The notes beneath the pieces were generated by a model. That model was not told where the DNA came from. It was given only the letters and a program-made list of their open reading frames with translations, and did no database searches. 64,000 nt of DNA from UBA10646 sp046296295 (GTDB lineage Bacteria > Bacteroidota > Bacteroidia > Chitinophagales > Chitinophagaceae): assembly GCA_046296295.1 (NCBI GenBank), contig JBKBLG010000006.1, forward strand, positions 62,001 to 126,000. The letters run 5' to 3'. Positions 26,895 to 34,328 of this stretch are shown in pieces (within the stretch, counting starts at the first letter, position 1; the number at the start of each line of letters is the position of its first letter). The position numbers and the translations under genes are program-made.

Positions 26895-28127
26895 ATGAGT
26901 CAAACAACCAGTTATCCGAAAGAGAAAATCAATATTCTCTTCTTAGAAAATATCAGCGATACTGCATTTGAACAATTTGCCAGTAATGGTTATGGCAGTA
27001 TTAAGAAACTGAGTGGTGCATTAAATGAAGCCACCCTTATCAAAGAAATCAAAAACGTACACCTTTTAGGAATTCGCTCAAAAACACAAGTTACCGCTGC
27101 GGTACTAGCTGCTGCTAATAAATTACAAGCGATTGGGTGTTTTTGTATTGGGGTGAATCAGGTAGACCTATCAGCCGCAACCAAAGCAGGAGTAGCAGTG
27201 TTTAATGCCCCATATAGTAATACCCGAAGTGTTGCAGAGTTGGTAATGGGTGCTGCTGTTATGCTCATGCGGCGTGTACTCGATAAAAACACGGCTGCTC
27301 ACAACGGTATTTGGTATAAAGATGCTAAGGGTTCGTACGAGTTACGAGGCAAAACAATAGGTATTATTGGTTATGGTAATATTGGTACACAAGTAAGCAT
27401 ACTTGCTGAAGCTTTTGGTATGAAGGTGCTGTACTACGATGTAGAGGTGAAACTGCCTTTAGGTAATGCTACACCATGCAAAACTATGAAAGAAGTGCTA
27501 CAACAGGCCGATATTGTAACATTACATGTTCCTGAAACACCTGCTACCTTTCAACTGATAGGTAAGCAACAGTTGAAATGGTGCAAGCAAGGGGCTTTAC
27601 TCATAAATTATGCTCGCGGTACCGTGGTTGATATTGATGCTTTAGCAAAAGCATTGCACGATGGTGTATTAGGTGGTGCAGCTATTGATGTATTTCCTTG
27701 GGAGCCAGAAAAAAATGGCGATGCATTTAGCACACCTTTACAAGGCTTACCAAACGTATTACTCACGCCTCATATTGGTGGTAGCACCGAAGAGGCGCAA
27801 CGCAATATTGGTGTAGATGTAAGTAGTAAGCTGTTTCAATATTTAGAAAAAGGGATTACTAATGGCTCGCATACCGTGCCTCCCATAGCATTACCTCCGG
27901 TAGATGGAGCTCATCGTATTTTACATATTCATAATAATAAACCAGGTGTATTAAGTGCCATCAATACACAGTTAAGTAATCATAATATCAATATTGTTGG
28001 GCAATACTTGAAAACTAATGATAGTATAGGCTACGTTGTGTTAGATGTAGACAAACGTTTAAGTAATAAAGCAATAGACTTGCTAAAACATGTGAAAGAA
28101 ACTATTAAGGTACGAATGTTGTATTAG
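26895..28127 (+). CDS. serA: D-3-phosphoglycerate dehydrogenase
   Basis: First step of serine synthesis, oxidising 3-phosphoglycerate with NAD. The 410-residue length equals the E. coli type with one C-terminal ACT domain. Motifs: FNAPYSNTRSVAELVMG, the NAD-binding GKTIGIIGYGNIGTQVS, NYARGTVVDIDAL (catalytic Arg), AIDVFPWEPE (Glu) and LLTPHIGGSTEEAQ (His). The ACT domain (about residues 335-410, RILHIHNNKPGVLSAINTQL) probably mediates serine feedback. It ends convergent with the ArsC-like gene, with a shared terminator. Confidence 0.96.
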   Translation: MSQTTSYPKEKINILFLENISDTAFEQFASNGYGSIKKLSGALNEATLIKEIKNVHLLGIRSKTQVTAAVLAAANKLQAIGCFCIGVNQVDLSAATKAGVAVFNAPYSNTRSVAELVMGAAVMLMRRVLDKNTAAHNGIWYKDAKGSYELRGKTIGIIGYGNIGTQVSILAEAFGMKVLYYDVEVKLPLGNATPCKTMKEVLQQADIVTLHVPETPATFQLIGKQQLKWCKQGALLINYARGTVVDIDALAKALHDGVLGGAAIDVFPWEPEKNGDAFSTPLQGLPNVLLTPHIGGSTEEAQRNIGVDVSSKLFQYLEKGITNGSHTVPPIALPPVDGAHRILHIHNNKPGVLSAINTQLSNHNINIVGQYLKTNDSIGYVVLDVDKRLSNKAIDLLKHVKETIKVRMLY

Positions 28128-28129
28128 TA

Positions 28130-28143
28130 CCTTGCGGTAAATG
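28130..28143 (+). repeat. Dispersed 14-mer (G variant) two bases after serA
   Basis: CCTTGCGGTAAATG begins two bases after the serA stop codon. Confidence 0.85.
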
Positions 28144-28150
28144 TAACAAC

Positions 28151-28183
28151 ACAAAAGCATCAGCTTAAAACTGATGCTTTTGT
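28151..28183. terminator. Bidirectional terminator overlapping the arsC-like gene end
   Basis: A perfect 13-bp stem (28151-28163 with 28171-28183). The right arm is also the last codons of the minus-strand gene, whose stop is at 28165-28167. Confidence 0.85.
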
Positions 28184-28521
28184 GTTTCGTATAGTGCAGC
28201 ATCGAAACCAAGTGCTACCACTTTGCCATCATGTTCAATGAGTGGGCGTTTAATAGCACTGGGTTGGTTGTGTAGAAATGCAATGGTGCTGTCTGCATCA
28301 ATAATGGTAGCTTTAACAGCCTCCGGTACATTTCGCCATGTGGTTCCTTTTTTATTGAGTAGTTGTTCAAAACCAACTTGCTTTTCCCAATGGCTTAGTT
28401 GCTCAAGTGTAATTCCTTTCTTTTTGTAGTTGTGGAACTGAAAGTTGATGTTGTTAGCTTGTAGCCAGTCTATTGCTTTTTTAACCGTATTACAATTCGG
28501 GATGCCATATACAGTAATCAT
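28165..28521 (-). CDS. ArsC/Spx-family protein (YffB-like)
   Basis: A 118-residue thioredoxin-fold protein. The N-terminus MITVYGIPNCNTVKKAIDWLQANNINFQFHNYKKKGI is the YffB/ArsC-related pattern with a single active-site Cys (Cys10) and no CxxC. The C-terminal half has IKRPLIEHDGKVVALGFDAALY, matching the RPLI segment. True arsenate reductase activity is doubtful for this branch; a glutathione- or thiol-dependent reductase role is only inferred. Its 3' end forms half of the terminator shared with serA. Confidence 0.85.
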   Translation of the reverse strand: MITVYGIPNCNTVKKAIDWLQANNINFQFHNYKKKGITLEQLSHWEKQVGFEQLLNKKGTTWRNVPEAVKATIIDADSTIAFLHNQPSAIKRPLIEHDGKVVALGFDAALYETQKHQF

Positions 28522-28544
28522 ACATATGTTAATAAATGTGAATG

Positions 28545-29273
28545 CTAATCTTTCCAGTTACCCAAGGCTCTTTGATATAGTTGTACCGTGTTTTCGTACC
28601 CTAAATACAGGGCATCGCATACAAGTGCATGGCCAATACTCACCTCGTCTATCCAAGGAATTTCTTGTATTAAATAGGGTAGGTTATGCAAGTTTAAATC
28701 GTGGCCTGCATTTAAGCCAAGTCCTAATGATTTTGCCGTAAGGGCTGCTGCTTTGTAAGGTGCAATAGCAGCAGCTTTATCGGTATGAAATGCTGTTGCA
28801 TAACCTTCGGTATATAACTCAATACGGTCGGTTCCGGTGGTTGCTGCAGCTTGTACCATTTCAACAATCGGGTCTACAAATATGCTTACCCGAATACCTG
28901 CCTTTTTAAACACAGTAATCATATCTTTTAAATACGCTTGGTGTTCAATTGTGTTCCAGCCATGGTTACTTGTAAGCTGGCCGAGTGCATCGGGTACCAA
29001 TGTTACCTGATGCGGATGCACTTCTAATACTAAATCAACGAATTTTTGTTCGGTACAGTTGCCTTCTATGTTAAACTCTGTAGTGATAATAGGTTTGATA
29101 GCCCTTACGTCGTTATAGCGTATATGTCTTTCATCGGGGCGGGGGTGCACCGTTACGCCATTGGCACCGAAGCGTTGTGCATCAATAGCTGCTTGTGTTA
29201 CATTGGGGTTATCGCCACCGCGGCTGTTTCGTAGTGTAGCGAACTTGTTGATATTAACAGAGAGTTTCGTCAT
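28545..29273 (-). CDS. pdxJ: Pyridoxine 5'-phosphate synthase
   Basis: Last step of the DXP-dependent vitamin B6 pathway, condensing 3-amino-2-oxopropyl phosphate with deoxyxylulose phosphate. The 242-residue TIM barrel shows LSVNINKFATLRNSRGGDNPN, GANGVTVHPRPDERHI, EFNIEGN, VTLVPD, RIELYTEGYA and GLGLNAGHDLNLHNL followed by EVSIGHALVCDAL. A degenerate repeat copy (28730-28743) reads ALTAKS. It lies upstream of the ArsC-like gene on the same strand (23-base gap). Confidence 0.96.
   Translation of the reverse strand: MTKLSVNINKFATLRNSRGGDNPNVTQAAIDAQRFGANGVTVHPRPDERHIRYNDVRAIKPIITTEFNIEGNCTEQKFVDLVLEVHPHQVTLVPDALGQLTSNHGWNTIEHQAYLKDMITVFKKAGIRVSIFVDPIVEMVQAAATTGTDRIELYTEGYATAFHTDKAAAIAPYKAAALTAKSLGLGLNAGHDLNLHNLPYLIQEIPWIDEVSIGHALVCDALYLGYENTVQLYQRALGNWKD
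28730..28743 (-). repeat. Degenerate 14-mer inside pdxJ
   Basis: ATTTTGCCGTAAGG, two mismatches from the consensus; encodes LTAK. Confidence 0.4.
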
Positions 29274-29303
29274 TTGTTACTGTTGAAATACAATATTCAG
29301 ATA

Positions 29304-30101
29304 TTACTCACCAACCTCTACCCAAGTATGGTCGGCTAATAATTTAACGCTGCTAATGTATTGTTTAAATGGCCCACTACCTCCCCATTCTTTCGGACTA
29401 ATTAAGCTTACGATATAGCTATCGTCGCGTTTTTGGTAAAGGTGATAGATTTGCCCGATTACGGGCTGAAAGCTCAATTTTGCTTCATAAATCATTATAC
29501 TTAATTCGCGGCGCTTTCTAATTTCTTGTGCTTGGCGTGCTAGCAATTCAATTTGTTGTTTAATCTGGTCGAGCTGCATATTCGTTTGCTCTTCCATAGC
29601 TTGTAATGCTTTGTGTTTAATAACGCCTTCCTCAGTAGGGCGTACTACTACACTTCCGGCACTAGAAGCATAGGGTAGCACACTTAATTGTTTGTGGTAA
29701 ATATCTACATTAGTGAAAGGGGTACCTTCTTCTGGTGTGGTGCCTTTATGTGTAATTTTTAAATAACCGTTATGTAATATCTCCCAAGTGAGTGTGAAGC
29801 TAATATGATTGTGTTTATAAAATTCAATTACAATAGTACTTGCATTAACAATGGTAGCTTTGGTGCTATCGGCTAGTGTCTGATTATCGAAAGGGTGTAG
29901 CTCGCCATTGGGGTATATAGCGTATTGACTATAAAATGCCTGATTATCGAGGCTTACCCAGCTCATGCTTACTTTCAATTCGTCTTTATTGGGTACGCTT
30001 TCTATATTGTAACTGCCCGATTTTGGTGCTAACTGATACTGATAGGTACATTTTTCAGGAAAAAGCTGCCATGCAGCTAAAAAATTATATGCTTGAACCA
30101 T
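29304..30101 (-). CDS. Two-domain protein: unknown N-terminal domain plus DUF2452-like C-terminus
   Basis: A 265-residue protein without signal peptide or membrane segment. Residues 1-150 look like a beta-rich ligand-binding domain (AAWQLFPEKCTYQY, MSWVSLDNQAFYSQYAIYPNGELHPF). A helical, probably coiled-coil segment follows (QTNMQLDQIKQQIELLARQAQEIRKRRELS), then IYEAKLSFQPVIGQIYHLYQKRDDSYIVSLISPKEWG, the pattern I associate with DUF2452. DUF2452 proteins are usually free-standing, so this may be a fusion. Role unknown. Confidence 0.6.
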   Translation of the reverse strand: MVQAYNFLAAWQLFPEKCTYQYQLAPKSGSYNIESVPNKDELKVSMSWVSLDNQAFYSQYAIYPNGELHPFDNQTLADSTKATIVNASTIVIEFYKHNHISFTLTWEILHNGYLKITHKGTTPEEGTPFTNVDIYHKQLSVLPYASSAGSVVVRPTEEGVIKHKALQAMEEQTNMQLDQIKQQIELLARQAQEIRKRRELSIMIYEAKLSFQPVIGQIYHLYQKRDDSYIVSLISPKEWGGSGPFKQYISSVKLLADHTWVEVGE

Positions 30102-30194
30102 GGTTATAATTACAAAAACAAGGTGTAAAGGTTGCAGATTTTTTTGAAATTTGCCGCCTTTACACCTGTTAAATTCAATGGAGTAAGTAGGTTA

Positions 30195-30710
30195 TTACTT
30201 CAATTGTAATTGTAGTTTAGTAGTTGCCCAAACCAAGTCTAATTCGCCTTTATCAGTTACAATAAAAGTCATACGTTCTGCGAATTCACTTGCTTGTTGT
30301 GCTGGTACGGTAACACGCAGCACATCGTCGGTTTCATTGTAATTCATACTACCCCACTGGTTCCATGTTCTGTTGAAAATAAATATCCATTCTTTTTCGC
30401 CTGGTATGGTGAATAAACCATACTTACCTGCGGGTAGGGCTTGGCCATTTACCGTAAGGTTAGCACTTGTTTCAAACACTGTGGCTTCGTTAGCACCAGT
30501 ACGCCACACTTTACCGAAAGGTGCTATGTCTTTGCCAATAGTACGGCCTTTTACTGCCGGCTGGCTGTAGTTAATACTTACTTGGGTGCCGCTGGCTAAG
30601 GTTACTTTGGCTTCGGCAGGTGGGCTAGGTCGCTTGCTTTTGTCTTGCTGACCAAAGCAAGCGGTGGTAGTGGTGGCAATTACTGCCAAAGTGGTAATGA
30701 ATAATCGCAT
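30195..30710 (-). CDS. DUF2911 family exported protein
   Basis: A 171-residue protein with a signal peptide (MRLFITTLAVIATTTTACFGQ; a lipobox-like TTAC is also possible). The DUF2911 core is clear: SPPAEAKVTLASGTQVSINYSQPAVKGRTIG, PFGKVWRTGANEATVFETS, LPAGKYGLFTIPGEKEWIFIFN and WGSMNYNETDDVLRV. These proteins are common in Bacteroidota and probably fold as small beta domains; their role is unknown. An exact 14-mer copy (30446-30459) encodes NLTVNG. Confidence 0.85.
   Translation of the reverse strand: MRLFITTLAVIATTTTACFGQQDKSKRPSPPAEAKVTLASGTQVSINYSQPAVKGRTIGKDIAPFGKVWRTGANEATVFETSANLTVNGQALPAGKYGLFTIPGEKEWIFIFNRTWNQWGSMNYNETDDVLRVTVPAQQASEFAERMTFIVTDKGELDLVWATTKLQLQLK
30446..30459 (-). repeat. 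Dispersed 14-mer, exact copy, inside the DUF2911 gene
   Basis: CATTTACCGTAAGG on the plus strand; encodes LTVN. Confidence 0.9.
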
Positions 30711-30728
30711 ATACTTGGTTTTATGGTG

Positions 30729-31199
30729 TTATAGAGGTTGGGCTGCTACTTTAACAACTACTTTTTTCACTGAACTGGTGGTTACACCATCAGCATGTAA
30801 GTTAGGCATGTGAGCATCGGTTTCTGTGAAAAAAATAGCTATCATTCCTGCTGTAATTACACTATGAAATGTTGGCCTTTCGGCAAATAGCATATAATCG
30901 GCATCAGCGTCGTAAGCTTTCGATGGTGTTTCGTTAGTAACCATTAAATGCCCCATTTGTTCTGTTCCGCTAACAATAAACTGAATGTCAATATATTTTT
31001 TGTGTGCTTCGCATTGTTCGTTTGCTGCGTCAATAGTGTCGTATTCGTTCACAATAGCAAATAGCTGCTCGCCATCAATAGTATATTTACCTTTTGGTAA
31101 ATGAGTTAAATCAGTAGTTTGTAAATAATTAAAAGCCTTGCTAAATAATGGATGTAGCTGTTCGTAGCGATGTGCATTTGCAAGTGTATCTATAATCAT
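30729..31199 (-). CDS. YhcH/YjgK/YiaL family protein
   Basis: A 156-residue cupin-like protein. The N-terminal MIIDTLANAHRYEQLHPLFSKAFNYLQ and the motifs KYTIDGEQLFAIVNEYDT, EAHKKYIDIQFIVSGTEQMG and FFTETDAHMPNL match the family, which in other bacteria sits with sugar-acid (sialate, xylulose) genes and may be an anomerase or sugar-binding enzyme. No sugar genes are adjacent here. The stretch HLPKGKY is encoded by a degenerate 14-mer copy (31090-31103, two mismatches). Confidence 0.85.
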   Translation of the reverse strand: MIIDTLANAHRYEQLHPLFSKAFNYLQTTDLTHLPKGKYTIDGEQLFAIVNEYDTIDAANEQCEAHKKYIDIQFIVSGTEQMGHLMVTNETPSKAYDADADYMLFAERPTFHSVITAGMIAIFFTETDAHMPNLHADGVTTSSVKKVVVKVAAQPL

Positions 31200-31208
31200 A
31201 TAAAAATA

Positions 31209-31865
31209 TTAATTAGTTATTTTTTGTTGCAACCATTGGCTTACAATACTAGCGTTGTTCATAATCATTAAGTGTGTACCGCCGCGAACTAAGGTGGCAT
31301 TTTTAATGAGAAAGGCAGGCAATAGTTTATCGGCAGTGCCATGTATGCGTTCAATATTAGCAGGTACTGTACGATTGCTCCAGTGCATAATAGCATCTAT
31401 TGCCCATTGGGTGAATAGTGGATTGCTTGCCGCAATAATACCTTTCAATGAAGTTTCTACAGTACCTTTCTTAGGGCCTAGAAACCAACGCAGCAGTAAA
31501 TTGTATCGATTACTTTGTGCAAATGGTGACCAACGATAAGCTGGTATATACTTGCCCACCTTAAGCCATAAAGGAAATTCATGTGTACCCGTGTTGCTGC
31601 TAATTAAATAGCCTTTGCTGTTAGGATATTGCTTACATATTTCCGTAACTAGCATGCCGCCAAACGATAATCCAACGAGGGTAGCATCGTTAGGTATTTG
31701 CCGTAAGGCATGTAAGCGTAAAGCATATTCGGCAAGTGTTTCCTGTGGCTGTGGGGGTTCCCATGCTACGAATATAGGTTCGCACCAATCGAGCGTTAGC
31801 AGTTCAAAGGTTTGCTTATTTGCACCTAATCCGCTAAAAAAGTAAACTATTGGTTTTGTTGGCAT
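31209..31865 (-). CDS. Alpha/beta hydrolase
   Basis: A 218-residue cytoplasmic hydrolase, ATG at 31865 (MPTKPIVYFFSGLGANKQTF); a longer frame starts at TTG. The nucleophile elbow is GLSFGGM, the oxyanion region FFSGLGAN, and a late His lies in RGGTHLMIMN. An acidic residue in IHGTADKLLP completes a probable triad. It precedes the YhcH-like gene by 9 bases on the same strand. A variant 14-mer (31695-31708) encodes ALRQIP. The substrate is unknown. Confidence 0.8.
   Translation of the reverse strand: MPTKPIVYFFSGLGANKQTFELLTLDWCEPIFVAWEPPQPQETLAEYALRLHALRQIPNDATLVGLSFGGMLVTEICKQYPNSKGYLISSNTGTHEFPLWLKVGKYIPAYRWSPFAQSNRYNLLLRWFLGPKKGTVETSLKGIIAASNPLFTQWAIDAIMHWSNRTVPANIERIHGTADKLLPAFLIKNATLVRGGTHLMIMNNASIVSQWLQQKITN
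31695..31708 (-). repeat. Dispersed 14-mer variant inside the hydrolase gene
   Basis: TATTTGCCGTAAGG, one mismatch from the degenerate consensus; read as LRQI, a frame different from most coding copies. Confidence 0.75.
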
Positions 31866-31903
31866 GTTACAGTTGCACAAAGTACCTACCTATTTTTGTA
31901 GTT

Positions 31904-32284
31904 ATGAAATCTAATGTTGGCGTTGGCGCTCGCGTGTTAAGCTTTTTAGTAGATACCATTTTGGTATTCATTGTAAGCATGTTAATTCATCGATTGCACC
32001 GCTTTTATGTATTTTATTACAAAACCCCATTCATCAAATACTATTGGTTTTTTTGGGGCACATTAGTTTTGTACTACTTCGCTTGGGAGTTACTTACAAG
32101 TCGTACGCCGGGTAAGTATATTAATCTTACAAAGGTGGTAACACTGAACGGTGATAAGCCCAATGTGCTGCAATTATTTGTTCGTAGCATTACCCGAATA
32201 TTGTTAGTTGATCCATTTTTTATTCCTTTCTGGGGTGTTACACTACACGATAAATTGAGCAAAACAAAAGTGATAGAGGCATAA
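31904..32284 (+). CDS. RDD family membrane protein
   Basis: A 126-residue inner-membrane protein. ATG 31904 gives the RDD-type N-terminus MKSNVGVGARVLSFLVDTILVFIVSML, where the usual Arg-Asp-Asp pattern reads R-V-L-S-F-L-V-D. A second helix (YWFFWGTLVLYYFAWELL) and the conserved SRTPGKYINLTKVV and QLFVRSITRILLVDPFFIPF follow. RDD proteins are small membrane proteins of mostly unknown, sometimes ion-transport, role. It is divergent from the hydrolase gene, with starts 38 bases apart. Confidence 0.85.
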   Translation: MKSNVGVGARVLSFLVDTILVFIVSMLIHRLHRFYVFYYKTPFIKYYWFFWGTLVLYYFAWELLTSRTPGKYINLTKVVTLNGDKPNVLQLFVRSITRILLVDPFFIPFWGVTLHDKLSKTKVIEA

Positions 32285-32287
32285 TAC

Positions 32288-32324
32288 ACTTTCGGTAAAT
32301 GTAACTTATACCTTACGGTAAATG
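32288..32324 (+). repeat. Direct pair of 14-mers (one degenerate, one exact) upstream of hscA
   Basis: ACTTTCGGTAAATG (two mismatches) at 32288-32301 and the exact CCTTACGGTAAATG at 32311-32324, same orientation, between the RDD gene and hscA. Confidence 0.8.
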
Positions 32325-32394
32325 GTATTTTGCTGTTTCCGTAACAGTAAAGCATGTATTTGTTCGCATCTTTGCAGCCTGAAAAAAAATAATC

Positions 32395-34263
32395 ATGGCA
32401 AAAATTGCTATTAATATAGCCACAGGAAGCTTGCAACAAGCTGAAATGATTGTGGGAATTGATTTAGGCACAACGAATAGTTTGGTAGCGATTATACATC
32501 CGGAAAGTAAGCAGCCAATTGCTTTGAAAGAGCATGATAGTAGCAGTTTGGTGCCAAGTGTGGTACATTTTGATAATTTAGGTAATGCTATTGTAGGCGA
32601 ATCGGCAAAGCAGTATTTGATTACTGACCCGGCAAATACCATTTTTTCAGCAAAGCGATTAATGGGCAAAAGCTTTAACGACATCAAGCAAAACGCCGAT
32701 TTTTTCACTTATAAAGTAATTGACGACGATACTGAGAGCCTCGTTAAGGTGCAAGTAGGAGATAAGTTTTATAGTCCTATTGAACTGTCGAGTTTTATTT
32801 TAAAAGAACTCAAACAGCGAGCCGAGCATATTCTTAAAACACCGGTAACCAAAGCAGTTATTACCGTGCCTGCGTATTTTAACGATGCTCAGCGCCAAGC
32901 CACACGCGATGCCGGCAAGCTTGCAGGCTTAGATGTATTACGTATTGTGAACGAACCAACTGCGGCAAGCTTAGCGTATGGTTTAGGTACCAATACCAAC
33001 GATGCTAGCACCATAGCCGTGTACGATTTAGGCGGCGGTACTTTTGATGTAAGTATTCTAAGTATTGAAAATGGTGTATTTGAGGTATTAAGTACCAATG
33101 GCGATACTTATTTGGGTGGCGATGATATTGATCGGTTGTTAGTACACCATTTCATGGAGCAATTTGCATTAAATTCAACTGAACTCGCAACAGATAAAGT
33201 GCTTACTCAAGAGTTGCGTTTATTAGCCGAAACTTGTAAAAAAGCATTAAGCTCCAATACTGTTTTTGAAACAACTTTCCGGGGCGAAAATATTCGTGTA
33301 GAACGTAGTTTCTTTGAGCAACTAATACAGCCCATCATCGATAAAACATTGGCTTGTTGTAAGCAAGCTGTAGCCGATGCTGGTATTACTATCGCAGCTA
33401 TTGAGCATGTAGTAATGGTGGGTGGTAGTACGCGTATTCCTGCCATTAAAGCAGCTGTAAGTAATTTCTTTCAGAAGCCTGTTAACGATACTGTTAACCC
33501 CGATGAGGTTGTTGCTTTAGGTGCTGCTGTACAAGCAGATATTCTGGCGGGTAACAATAAAGATTTTTTGTTGCTAGATATTACGCCACTAAGCTTAGGT
33601 ATTGAAACAATGGGTGGATTAATGGATGTATTGATACCTCGTAATTCAAAAATTCCTACCAAAGTTGGAAGGCAGTATACTACTAGTAAAGATGGACAGT
33701 CGGGTATGCGTATCTCAGTATATCAAGGCGAGCGTGATATGGTTAAAGATAATCGTAAGTTAGCCGAGTTTAACCTTACTGGTATACCAGCTATGCCTGC
33801 CGGCTTGCCCAAAGTAGAAGTTAGTTTTCTAGTTAATGCCGATGGCATTTTAGTTGTAACTGCTAAGGAACTTCGTAGCGGTGTTGAACAAAGTATTGAG
33901 GTGAAACCGCAGTATGGACTTACCGATGCCGATGTAGAACAAATGTTATTGGATAGCATTACCCATGCAAAAGATGATATGCAATTGAGAGTCTTAGTAG
34001 AAGCTAGAACCGAAGGTGAACAGTTGCTTGGGCAAACGGAGAAGTTTCTAAGCAAGCATGCCAACGCATTAACACAAGATGAATTGCTGAACACTGCAGC
34101 AGCAATGCAGGCTTTGCAATTAGCAATTACAATGGACGATAAAGATTTGATTCATCAAAAAATTGAGCAACTCAATGAAATAAGTCGGCCTTATGCAGAA
34201 CGTGTAATGGATAGTGCCATTGCTCATGCTATGAAGGGTAAAAAGGTAGAAGATGAATTATAA
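32395..34263 (+). CDS. hscA: Hsp70-family chaperone, HscA-like
   Basis: A 622-residue Hsp70. The N-terminal extension MAKIAINIATGSLQQAEM before IVGIDLGTTNSLVA is typical of HscA (iron-sulfur cluster assembly chaperone) rather than DnaK. The ATPase signatures are AVYDLGGGTFDVSIL and VVMVGGSTRIPAIK; the substrate domain starts at about residue 390 (LLLDITPLSLGIETMGG). The tail lacks the EEVD-like disordered end of DnaK. No isc genes are adjacent. The AAs needed for ATP hydrolysis look intact. Confidence 0.87.
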   Translation: MAKIAINIATGSLQQAEMIVGIDLGTTNSLVAIIHPESKQPIALKEHDSSSLVPSVVHFDNLGNAIVGESAKQYLITDPANTIFSAKRLMGKSFNDIKQNADFFTYKVIDDDTESLVKVQVGDKFYSPIELSSFILKELKQRAEHILKTPVTKAVITVPAYFNDAQRQATRDAGKLAGLDVLRIVNEPTAASLAYGLGTNTNDASTIAVYDLGGGTFDVSILSIENGVFEVLSTNGDTYLGGDDIDRLLVHHFMEQFALNSTELATDKVLTQELRLLAETCKKALSSNTVFETTFRGENIRVERSFFEQLIQPIIDKTLACCKQAVADAGITIAAIEHVVMVGGSTRIPAIKAAVSNFFQKPVNDTVNPDEVVALGAAVQADILAGNNKDFLLLDITPLSLGIETMGGLMDVLIPRNSKIPTKVGRQYTTSKDGQSGMRISVYQGERDMVKDNRKLAEFNLTGIPAMPAGLPKVEVSFLVNADGILVVTAKELRSGVEQSIEVKPQYGLTDADVEQMLLDSITHAKDDMQLRVLVEARTEGEQLLGQTEKFLSKHANALTQDELLNTAAAMQALQLAITMDDKDLIHQKIEQLNEISRPYAERVMDSAIAHAMKGKKVEDEL

Positions 34264-34297
34264 TAATGCAACGTAAGGCTTTGCAAATACAAACAAC

Positions 34298-34326
34298 ATA
34301 ATGGGGCTGCGGAGCAGCCCCATTAT
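34298..34326. terminator. Terminator between hscA and the convergent YfhO-like gene
   Basis: A perfect 13-bp stem (34298-34310 with 34314-34326) with a 3-base loop, two bases from the stop of the minus-strand gene. Confidence 0.88.
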
Positions 34327-34328
34327 TA

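Noticed and set aside
31090..31103. CCTTTTGGTAAATG in the YhcH-like gene
   Set aside because: Two mismatches in the core; mentioned with the gene but not counted among the 41.
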